From Shewanella phaeophyticola (GTDB lineage Bacteria; Pseudomonadota; Gammaproteobacteria; Enterobacterales; Shewanellaceae): a stretch of 64,000 bases of DNA. Of this stretch, positions 19,786 to 27,745 are shown one piece after another. Under the pieces are notes generated by a model. It saw nothing but the letters and a program-made list of their open reading frames with translations. It did not search any database and was not told the origin of the DNA. A program made the position numbers and the translations under genes. The stretch is taken from the NCBI RefSeq assembly GCF_025398315.1, contig NZ_JAODOQ010000001.1, positions 1,178,001-1,242,000 on the forward strand. The letters run 5' to 3'. Position 1 is the stretch's first letter, and every line of letters begins with the position of its first letter.

Positions 19786-21143
19786 CTTTGGTGTTGGGTG
19801 ACAGCCGGAAGCTCGATTACAAATGCAGCCCCTCCGAGTACGCTGGTGTTTATTGTCATGGTGCCACCGTAACTACTGATAAGCTCGTGACAAACCGCGA
19901 GCCCGATCCCTTGTCCTGGTGATTGAGTGTCGGCGCGTATGCCGCGTTGAATGATTTTTTGTTTGATGTTGTCTGCTATTCCTGAGCCGTCGTCTTCTAC
20001 ACTAATTTGGATTAGAGTGTTATCGAGCCGTTGCACTTTGACGCTGACCTGACTGATACAAAAGCGAAATGCATTTTCGAGTAGATTTCCAAATAGCTCC
20101 ATGACATCGCCTTTACTGAGCGGTAACTCAATATCGTCTGCAATGTTAATCAGTATGTTGATGCGTTTGTGTTGATAAATTTTATCGAGCATTTGAGCCA
20201 GCGACTTTACAATCTCTAACGGCTGAGTTTGCAACAAGTGCAGCCCTTGTTGGCCTAACATGGCGCGTTTGAGCTGATATTTAACTAGGTGATTCATGTC
20301 ATTAATTTGCTCAAGAATTTTTTGGTTTTGTTGTTGCTTGTTCAAACTTGGGTCATCAATGATTGCGATGCTCGCCGCGAGTCGGGTTTTAAGGCTGTGG
20401 GCAAGATCGTTCATTGCATTTTGATAACGGGTTTGCCGCGCATCTGATTGGTTGAGTAATTGGTTTAGCGCTGTAGTTATACCTTGTAATTCAACAGGGT
20501 AATCTTGAGATAGACTGTTTTTTTGCCCTCGTTGTAATAAGGTTAACTCTTGTTTTAATTGCGTTAGCGGTCGCATGCCCCAGTAAGCCGCACTGATAAG
20601 CAAAAGCAATGCAATCAACAACACAATTGCCAACCTAAAATAAGTCAGTCGATTAAATTGGCTCAGTTCAGTTTTAAGGGCGCTGGCGTCTTGTAAAATA
20701 AGCAAGTGGTATATGTCGGTTTCCACGTCAATACTTAATAAATAAGCCAAATAGCTTTGGCTGCCAAAGTTGAGATAAAACGGCGGTAAGTCATCCTTAA
20801 TCGATTGGTATTGTTCACATATTTTGGTCAAATTAAGGCTTATTGCGTAGTCTGAGCGCCAGAGGCTGTCGTAATCATCATTGCAGGTTGCCATGATGTA
20901 TTGCGTGTCTACATCATCACCTTCTCGAGCTTGGGTGATGGGAATTAAATTATTTTCTCGAAATTCTGCGGCAATGATGGGGAGTTTAGCGATTAATGAG
21001 CTGGTGGTTTGATTGTAACGGTTTTGTGCATGCAACAAGTTAATTAACCATGCGAGACCAAAGCCTACCAAGGTAATGATGCACAAGGAGGTGACAAACA
21101 TCCGAGTGAGTAAACGTTTTTGAGGTCGTAAAGTTAGTCGCAT
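19782..21143 (-). CDS. Two-component sensor histidine kinase, PhoQ-like
   Basis: A 453-residue inner-membrane kinase with helices at about 17-37 and 170-187 bracketing a periplasmic sensor of about 130 residues rich in Asp/Glu (for example GDDVDTQY, CNDDYDS), as expected for a cation or peptide sensor. A HAMP-like linker is followed by the phospho-acceptor H249 in NDLAHSLKTRLA, the H-box form used by PhoQ. The N-box NLLENAFRF and DDGSGI / GQGIGLAV ATP motifs complete the catalytic domain. It overlaps the upstream regulator gene by 10 bp and so is co-expressed with it. PhoQ identity is an inference from motif type. Confidence 0.85.
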   Translation of the reverse strand: MRLTLRPQKRLLTRMFVTSLCIITLVGFGLAWLINLLHAQNRYNQTTSSLIAKLPIIAAEFRENNLIPITQAREGDDVDTQYIMATCNDDYDSLWRSDYAISLNLTKICEQYQSIKDDLPPFYLNFGSQSYLAYLLSIDVETDIYHLLILQDASALKTELSQFNRLTYFRLAIVLLIALLLLISAAYWGMRPLTQLKQELTLLQRGQKNSLSQDYPVELQGITTALNQLLNQSDARQTRYQNAMNDLAHSLKTRLAASIAIIDDPSLNKQQQNQKILEQINDMNHLVKYQLKRAMLGQQGLHLLQTQPLEIVKSLAQMLDKIYQHKRINILINIADDIELPLSKGDVMELFGNLLENAFRFCISQVSVKVQRLDNTLIQISVEDDGSGIADNIKQKIIQRGIRADTQSPGQGIGLAVCHELISSYGGTMTINTSVLGGAAFVIELPAVTQHQS

Positions 21144-21807
21144 GGGTGGTTAAATTTATATCCTTGGCCGCGAATAGTGGTGATGGGATCATTCATTCCG
21201 CCGTGACTGAGTTTTTTACGTAGACGGCTAATCATGACTTCTATGGTGTTAGGGTCACCTTCTTTGTCGGCATAAATCACATCGAGCAAACGTTGCTTGG
21301 CGACGACTTCATGACAGTGGCGCATAAGGTATTCTAAAATCTGATATTCAAATGCGGTTATGTCTAATGGCGTATGTTGCAGACTGACTTGTTTGGCTGC
21401 TAAATCGACTTGCAATGACTCGCTGGTGATTACTGAGCGAACAAATCCGCCACTGCGACGCACGATGGCATCGAGCCTTGCGATAAGCTCTTCTTTTTGA
21501 AATGGCTTAACAAGGTAATCATCTGCACCTGCGTTGAGGCCTCAACTTTATCTTGCCAGGTTAACCTTGCAGTTAAAATCAATAGTGGTGTTTTCACTTC
21601 GGCCTGGCGTAATGATTTGATTAAGCTAATGCCGTCTAGGTCGGGTAAACCAATATCGATTATGGCTACATCGATTGGGTAATTTGTGGCTTGATAAAAG
21701 CCTTCTTTTGCGGTTGTGGCCACTTGTACCTGATTGCCAGCCTCGGTGAGTTGCACCTGTAAATGATGTGACAGTATGGGGTCGTCTTCAATAACAAGTA
21801 TACGCAT
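21134..21807 (-). pseudogene. OmpR/PhoP-family response regulator, one frameshift
   Basis: The N-terminal receiver (MRILVIEDDPILSHHL, phospho-acceptor Asp in VAIIDIGLPDLDG) is followed, in another frame, by NAGADDYLVKPFQKEELIAR and a winged-helix DNA-binding domain ending ISRLRKKL...TIRGQGYKF. The break is at about 21540, where the sequence GTTGAGGCCTCAAC forms a perfect 14-bp palindrome; one base of the Ala/Leu codons appears missing there. Full length would be about 224 residues, normal for the family. It partners the PhoQ-like kinase that follows, with which it overlaps. As written, the regulator would lack its DNA-binding half. Confidence 0.85.
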
Positions 21808-21892
21808 GGATTATCCTTATCTAAGCACAAGCACTAGGTTTTAACTTATCTCTGTTTACGGTCAAATACTAACCGTAATTATGTTGCATAGG

Positions 21893-22173
21893 CTAGGGTT
21901 TGTTGATCTTTCAAGGTTGTTTTTGCAGCGAATTGTTGGCCATTACTCACATTTACAACTGCGCGGCAGAGACTTTGAAGTGTAGTTATTCTACATAAAA
22001 AGTCGATAACGCAGTAAAAATGGCCAACAAACGCTGCCCAAAGGGTTCGGCTAAAACGTTTTACTTTTTGTTGAATGGATTTTGCTTAGATGACTAGGCA
22101 TCAATCCATTCGCCTCGATTAAAACGTTTTTAACTCGAACAAAATTCAACCAGCAAAGATCAACAGACCCTAG
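21893..22173. repeat. Family B miniature inverted-repeat element (281 bp)
   Basis: The left end CTAGGGTTTGTTGATCTTTC and the complement of the right end, CTAGGGTCTGTTGATCTTTG, form about 20-bp terminal inverted repeats. The interior has no open frame but contains further paired segments (TTGTTGGCCATT with AATGGCCAACAA; AAAACGTTTT twice). Elements with these ends are familiar to me from Shewanella and related marine genomes as non-autonomous repeats; that is memory, not a search. It sits between the phoP-like gene and the selenate-type ABC operon. Confidence 0.7.
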
Positions 22174-22352
22174 TGTTTGTTTATCTGTGAGCTATTTCTC
22201 GATAGGGTGGGTGATGATGATTGAATACATCATCACCCTAGCTTTGGATGACGGGTTACAATAAATATCCAGCAGTATTATTGGTTTGCCCTAGGTTAAC
22301 TTGCTGGGCGTAAGTTAGAATAGTGCAATTAACGGATGATTTAAGGATTACG

Positions 22353-23207
22353 ATGAAACTAACCGGGTTTATATTAGCAGGCGTTTTAAGCTTGTTTTCA
22401 ACAGTCGCGATAAGCGAAACATTCACCTTTACCGCTATTCCTGATGAAGATGAGAGCCAATTGCGCACCCGTTTTAATAAAGTTGCGGTGTACTTATCTG
22501 AGCAATTGGACGTAGAGGTTAAGTATGTGCCTGTTAAGTCTTATTCTGCCGCGGTTACGGCGTTTCGTAATAATCAGGTGCAACTCGCGTGGTTTGGTGG
22601 TTTATCTGGCGTACAAGCGCGTCGTTTAGTGCCGGGATCTGAGGCTATTGCCCAAGGTTTTGAAGATCAATTTTTCAAAAGCTACATTATTGCGCATCAT
22701 TCAACTGAATTAGTGGCCAGTGATCGTTTTCCGGTATTGAACGATTATACCTTTACGTTCGGTTCAAAAGACTCAACATCTGGGCGTTTAATGCCGCAGT
22801 ATTTTATTGAGAATAATTTAGGAAAGCCGGTTGAGGAAACCTTTAAACGTATTGGTTTTTCTGGTGATCACAGCCGTACAATTAGTCAAGTGGAAGCGGG
22901 TGTCTATCAAGTGGGCGCGGTAAATTATAAAGTGTGGGATACTGCGGTCGAAAAAGGTGAAGTCGACACCACAAAAGTGAGCGTGATTTGGCAAAGCCCG
23001 ACTTATCCTGATTATCAATGGACTGTGCACTCTGGTGTCGACACTGTTTATGGTGCAGGTTTTAAAGATAAGTTAACTCATGCGTTGCTCAATATGAAAG
23101 ACCGAAACTTACTCGATAGCTTTCCTCGCGAATCATTTGTGCCAGCGAGTAACAGTGATTACGAACCTATTGAGCGTGTAGCTAAAGCCATTGGAATGTT
23201 AGATTAA
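22353..23207 (+). CDS. PhnD-like ABC transporter substrate-binding protein, putative selenate type
   Basis: A 284-residue periplasmic binding protein with a signal peptide ending AIS-E. The mature start FTFTAIPDEDESQLRTRF and the segment VQLAWFGGLSGVQARRLVPG are characteristic of the PhnD-like family assigned as the putative selenate ABC transporter binding protein (TIGR04553-type), rather than true phosphonate PhnD. The ATG at 22353 has AAGGA upstream and is preferred to an upstream TTG-type start. The stop overlaps the next gene's ATG (TAATG), followed by ATPase and permease: a complete three-gene importer. Confidence 0.82.
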   Translation: MKLTGFILAGVLSLFSTVAISETFTFTAIPDEDESQLRTRFNKVAVYLSEQLDVEVKYVPVKSYSAAVTAFRNNQVQLAWFGGLSGVQARRLVPGSEAIAQGFEDQFFKSYIIAHHSTELVASDRFPVLNDYTFTFGSKDSTSGRLMPQYFIENNLGKPVEETFKRIGFSGDHSRTISQVEAGVYQVGAVNYKVWDTAVEKGEVDTTKVSVIWQSPTYPDYQWTVHSGVDTVYGAGFKDKLTHALLNMKDRNLLDSFPRESFVPASNSDYEPIERVAKAIGMLD

Positions 23208-23865
23208 TGCTTGCCGTTGTTGATACAGACTTAGGCTATGGGCAACACATTGTGTTGCCCAAGGTGAATATCACGCTTAATGAACGAGAGCATGTTGCGA
23301 TTTTAGGCCGTCTGGGGTGGGAAAGACCACCTTGTTGCATCATCTATATCAACAACTGGCAAAGCAAAGCTGCTTGTGTTCTCAAGCGCAAGGGTTAGTC
23401 GACAATCTGTCTATTTTTCATAATGTATTTATGGGCAGCTTAGCCCGACATTCCTCCTGGTATAATATTGCTAATTTACTGTCGCCATTTTCAAAACCGC
23501 AACAACAAGTCGGGGCGATTTGCCAACAGCTTGAATTGAACATGCCCTTGCAGCAAAAAGTCAGTGAATTGTCTGGCGGACAACGTCAGCGTGTGGCTTT
23601 GGCTCGAGCCTTGTTTCAACAACAGCCGATATTTATGGGTGATGAACCGTTTTCGGCACTCGACCCGGTAATGGGTGTCAGGTTACTTAATATTGTTAAA
23701 CAAGCACATCCAAATGTGATTTGTGTACTGCACGATGCCGAGTTGGCGTTAACACATTTTGATCGAATTATTGTGATAAGTGCAGGTAAAGTGGCTTTAG
23801 ATGCGCAAGCTCAACAGTTATCTCTTGAACATTTATCACAGCATTATGTTGTCGCAGATGAATAA
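23207..23865 (+). pseudogene. PhnC-like ABC transporter ATPase (putative selenate import), one frameshift
   Basis: It starts at 23207 overlapping the upstream stop. The N-terminus (MLAVVDTDLGYGQHIVLPKV) leads to the Walker A region, where the frame breaks at about 23310: one T seems missing in CCGTCTGGGGTGGG, which otherwise would read GRSGVGKTTLLHHL. After the break the signature LSGGQRQRVALARALFQQ, Walker B IFMGDEPFSALD and the H-loop VLHDAE are intact. The full product would be about 219 residues. Without the missing base there is no functional nucleotide-binding site. Confidence 0.85.
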
Positions 23866-23899
23866 ACTCACCCTGTTGAATCGATATCGTTAAGCCGCT

Positions 23900-25417
23900 A
23901 TGCATTCTATTTCTTCTCGTGGTTTTCTTTCTTATCTTGGCCATTGGCAAAAGCTCACTTTAGGGTTGTTTGCGCTAGTGTTGCTGTGCTGGTTTGTCGC
24001 AGATACCGAGGTTATCGCTCTTGAACCGTGGGCAGAGCTTAGTCGTATGTTTAATGGCTTTATGCATCCCGACTTTGCGGCAACTGAATATTTGCTTGAT
24101 GCCTTATGGCAAACAATCAGTTTTGCCTTATTGGGTATTGGTCTAGGGTTGTTGTTAGGTGTGCCGCTTGCTCTGGTGTATCAACATTCTTGGGTCGCGG
24201 CTATGTGTGCTTTTATTCGGGCGATTCATGAAATATTTTGGGCGCTGATTTTTTTACAAATTTTTGGGTTATCTCCGCTTACCGGTATTTTAGCGATTGG
24301 GCTGCCATATGCAGCAACGTTTGCTCGCGTGTTTGCCGATATTTTACAACAAGCGCCTGTTCACACAATATTTTGTTTACCACATGGCACCAGCAAGTTG
24401 TCGGCGCTCTTGTATGGACGTTGGATGCATGTTTATCCACAAATTGTCGCGTATATTCGTTATCGATTTGAGTGTGCGCTACGAAGCAGTGCCGTACTTG
24501 GATTTATTGGTATGCCAACGTTAGGTTTTTATTTAGAGTCTGCGTTTCGCCAAGGCCATTATCAACAAGGCGGCGCATTACTAATATTATTTATTGCGCT
24601 TATTGGCACCATTCGATTTTGGGCTAAACCTATTATGTTATGGGTTTACTTACCTTTAGCTGTGTATTTTTTACCTCCTTTACCGCTATTTCAAGAGCAG
24701 CTTGTTTGGCGTTTTATCTCTGTTGATATCTTGCCGCCAATGTTGCAAGGGCTGCCTTTGTCAGCGTGGTTTAACGCTGGTGTGTTCATGAGTGTGTGGG
24801 AATGGGGGGATCAGCTCGTTAGAAACCAAGTGATTCCGGGGATTATCGCCACGTTAGTATTAGCTTGCTGCGCGTTGGGGTTAACCCATATGTTGACGTT
24901 AATACTATTGCCGTTAAACACGCGATTATTGATGCCCAATTGGGTCACGATATTGATGCGAGCGGTGAATTTAATTTTGCGTTCTTTGCCTGAGTACCTA
25001 CTTGCATTCGTATTTATGTTATTACTTGGTCCTTCAATGCTGCCAGCGATAATTGCGCTGGCATTGCATAATAGTGGTTTAATGGTGTTTTTAATGGCGA
25101 GGCAGTCTGATGAGGTCACCGTGCCATTAACGTATCGCCCACGAATAGGTGATTATTGCTATACCGTATTGCCAACGATTTATCCTTATTTTATGGCACT
25201 GTTGTTTTATCGCTTTGAGGTTATTATTCGTGAGACAGCTATTTTAGGTATGTTAGGTGTGATGACATTAGGGTTTTATGTGGACAGTAATTTTGCTGAA
25301 ATTCGTTTCAGTGGTGCACTCTTGTTATTACTCTTTACAGCAGGACTCAATGTGTTAGTTGATTATTTGACTCGCAAGTTAATTCAAATTCCTCGTAACC
25401 GTTTACAGGCGTGTTAG
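23900..25417 (+). CDS. PhnE-like ABC permease, two permease units fused
   Basis: A 505-residue inner-membrane protein of at least 10 helices. It contains two copies of the PhnE-type permease core in one chain: first half with RSSAVLGFIGMPTLGFYLES (about 195-215), second half with RETAILGMLGVMTLGFYVDS (about 447-467). Both copies keep the coupling-helix/ATPase contact pattern, so one polypeptide could serve as the whole membrane pore. The ATG at 23900 is the first start after an in-frame stop, 34 bp beyond the ATPase gene. It ends the selenate-type operon and converges on lysE with only 12 bp between. Confidence 0.85.
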   Translation: MHSISSRGFLSYLGHWQKLTLGLFALVLLCWFVADTEVIALEPWAELSRMFNGFMHPDFAATEYLLDALWQTISFALLGIGLGLLLGVPLALVYQHSWVAAMCAFIRAIHEIFWALIFLQIFGLSPLTGILAIGLPYAATFARVFADILQQAPVHTIFCLPHGTSKLSALLYGRWMHVYPQIVAYIRYRFECALRSSAVLGFIGMPTLGFYLESAFRQGHYQQGGALLILFIALIGTIRFWAKPIMLWVYLPLAVYFLPPLPLFQEQLVWRFISVDILPPMLQGLPLSAWFNAGVFMSVWEWGDQLVRNQVIPGIIATLVLACCALGLTHMLTLILLPLNTRLLMPNWVTILMRAVNLILRSLPEYLLAFVFMLLLGPSMLPAIIALALHNSGLMVFLMARQSDEVTVPLTYRPRIGDYCYTVLPTIYPYFMALLFYRFEVIIRETAILGMLGVMTLGFYVDSNFAEIRFSGALLLLLFTAGLNVLVDYLTRKLIQIPRNRLQAC

Positions 25418-25429
25418 TGTATTTTACGG

Positions 25430-26094
25430 CTACATGTTGCTGATAATATTACTGGCAATGGTGACGGCGACAGTAATAAAAATGACCCCAACGAATAAAT
25501 CAATGATGCTATTTGCTGCTAATAGCTTTTGTTGAATACGTGGTTTAGATAACACTAATGCTAATAGCCCAAACCAGATAAAAGATAAGCCAAATAATAA
25601 TACTGCTGCAGCTGTTTTTGTACTGTTACCGACTTGCGGAGTAATGAATACAGTGAATAATGTAATAAAAAATATTAATGCTTTGGGGTTAAGCAGGTTG
25701 GTGTATAACCCTATTTTAAATCCTTTAAAAGAAGATATTTTCACTACATTGTCACTCGGCAAAGTCACTACCTGATCGGGTTGACGCTTTAACTTTATGG
25801 CTTTAATTGCTGACATTAGCGCGCCATACCCCATCCAAGCCAAATAACCGCTACCAATAAGTTGAACCAAAACATAAGCCACAGGTGATTGTTGGATCAT
25901 CACGCTGATCCCCATTAGCGATAACAGGGTGTGCACGAGTATGGCAACGGCAATGCCTAGTGCACAATACACTGCGGTAATTCGTGTCTGTTGAGTGGCC
26001 ATTTTGACGACAATGGCAAAATCTGGCCTGGGCTCATTAAGGCAACGATATGAATAACCGCTAAGCTGGCTAATAAAGTGATGTCCATATTCAT
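25430..26094 (-). pseudogene. LysE/RhtB-family amino-acid exporter, one frameshift
   Basis: Read from the ATG at 26094 it begins MNMDITLLASLAVIHIVALMSPG. One base is missing at about 26026-26029 (CCAGGCCAG), after which the frame continues PDFAIVVKMATQQTRITAVY as in the LysE superfamily. The rest has the usual six hydrophobic helices, the GSGYLAWMGYGAL segment and NLLNPKALIFFITLF, the conserved N-P-K motif of this family. Full length would be about 221 residues. The family exports amino acids or related metabolites; the substrate is not determinable. Confidence 0.82.
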
Positions 26095-26166
26095 TCTGCT
26101 CTGATATTGATTATATTTTATGGGGTAAGCTAATGATAATGACATAGTTATACAAAAAAAGATAAC

Positions 26167-26194
26167 AAAAAAGCGCTACATTAGCGCTTTTTTA
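26167..26194. terminator. Bidirectional terminator
   Basis: Stem AAAAAAGCGCT / AGCGCTTTTTT around a short loop, with A and T runs on both sides. Read leftward it ends the dicarboxylate symporter transcript that stops at 26216. Confidence 0.8.
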
Positions 26195-26215
26195 TATTTG
26201 AACTTTTTCAGCCAG

Positions 26216-27523
26216 TTATTTGCTGTTTAGTACTTGATCTTCAAAGCTTTGGGCTGCTTTACCCGCTTGTGAGTTATTAAAGGTATCTTGGTTAAATTCA
26301 CCTTCAGATTTAGCAATAATCACAGTACCTACAGCGTCGCCTGTTACGTTAACTGCTGTGCGGATCATATCGAGCATTCTGTCTACACCAATAATTAATG
26401 CAATGCCTTCAACCGGTAAACCTACTTGATTAAGTACCATGGCCAGCATAATTAACCCAACACCAGGTACACCCGCCGTGCCAATTGAGGCCAGAGTCGC
26501 GGTCACAACCACTGTTGCATAATCCATAATGCTTAATTCAATGCCAAACACTTGGGCAATAAATACCGTCGCAACACCTTGCATAATGGCGGTGCCATCC
26601 ATGTTAAGCGTGGCACCAAGCGGCAATGTAAATGAGGCAATTTTGTTGTCTACACCCATACGGTGCTCACAGGTTTCAATGGTCACAGGTAACGTCGCAT
26701 TAGAGCTTGCCGTACTAAAAGCGAATAGTTGTACGTCGCGAATTTTACGTAAGAACATTAATGGACTCAGGCCTGAGAACAGTTTTAATAGTGTTGGGTA
26801 TACCACTAAACCTTGAATTAATAACACGGCAACGACTAGGAAGAAGTATTTAACCACACTGCCAAAGGTTTCAAGACCAAGGTTAAACTCAACTTTGCCA
26901 TTAATGCGAACACACCATAAGGTGCAAGCTGCATGATAAGTGTGACGACTCGCATGATCACTTCGTTTAGATCATTAAAAAATGATGCGACTCGGGTGCC
27001 GCGTTCACCAATGTGCGAGATAGCGAAACCAAAAATAACTGCAAATAGAATGATCTGCAGCATATTGCCTTCACTCATGGCTTGCATCGGGTTAGTCGGT
27101 ACGATATTAATAAGGACTTCTGACAGGCTCGGTGCATCTTTGACTGAATATTCAAGTGCATTGCCAGCAAGACTTGCATTGCCTGGATGAATGATCACAG
27201 CAGCTAAAATGGCGACGGTAAGCGCAATCGCGGTGGTAAAAAGATAGAAAGAAATGGTTTTACCTCCGAGGCGGCTCCAGTTTTGATGGATCACTGAGAG
27301 AACTTGTACCACAGACAAGTGAGATAAATACCAATGGCACAACGAGCATTTTTAAGCTGGAAATAAAGATGGTACCGATGACATGTAAGAATCCATCTGT
27401 GATGTATTCTTGGATAAATTGGCTGTCTGGGAGCATGTTTCTTAACATAAGGCCAAAAATAATGCCTAATCCCATACCAATTAAAATTTTGCTCGTGAGT
27501 CCGAGCTTGCGTTGTTTACTCAC
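26216..27523 (-). pseudogene. Dicarboxylate/amino acid:cation symporter (DAACS), two frameshifts
   Basis: Three fragments together cover a normal 436-residue DAACS transporter. The first (from 27523, MSKQRKLGLTSKILIGMGLG) ends near 27274, where CTGGAGCCGCCTC has one base too many or too few. The second (RLGGKTISFYLFTTAIAL to GVFALMAK) breaks near 26895 in the AAAG of GGCAAAGTTG, one A short. The third has the hairpin serine motif TASSNATLPVT, the sodium-site NMDGTAIMQG and GTAGVPGVG. These motifs define Na+- or H+-coupled uptake of C4-dicarboxylates or acidic amino acids. All signature residues remain, so the damage is recent or artefactual. Confidence 0.85.
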
Positions 27524-27745
27524 GGAGTAGTCCTTCTCATCATATTATTTTAAATTTTGTTGAATGGGCTAAAGACTAGCAGGAATCAATCTTTTAGGAA
27601 ATGGCAGAAAGTGAAAGTTTTAGCTGATAAATAACACAGAAAACAATAGAGTTATGCTAAAGTTACAAGATATTTGCGTATTGTTAATCTATAAGTAACT
27701 ATAATAACCATTTAGTTTAAACTTAATGCAACAGGGAGCCTGACA

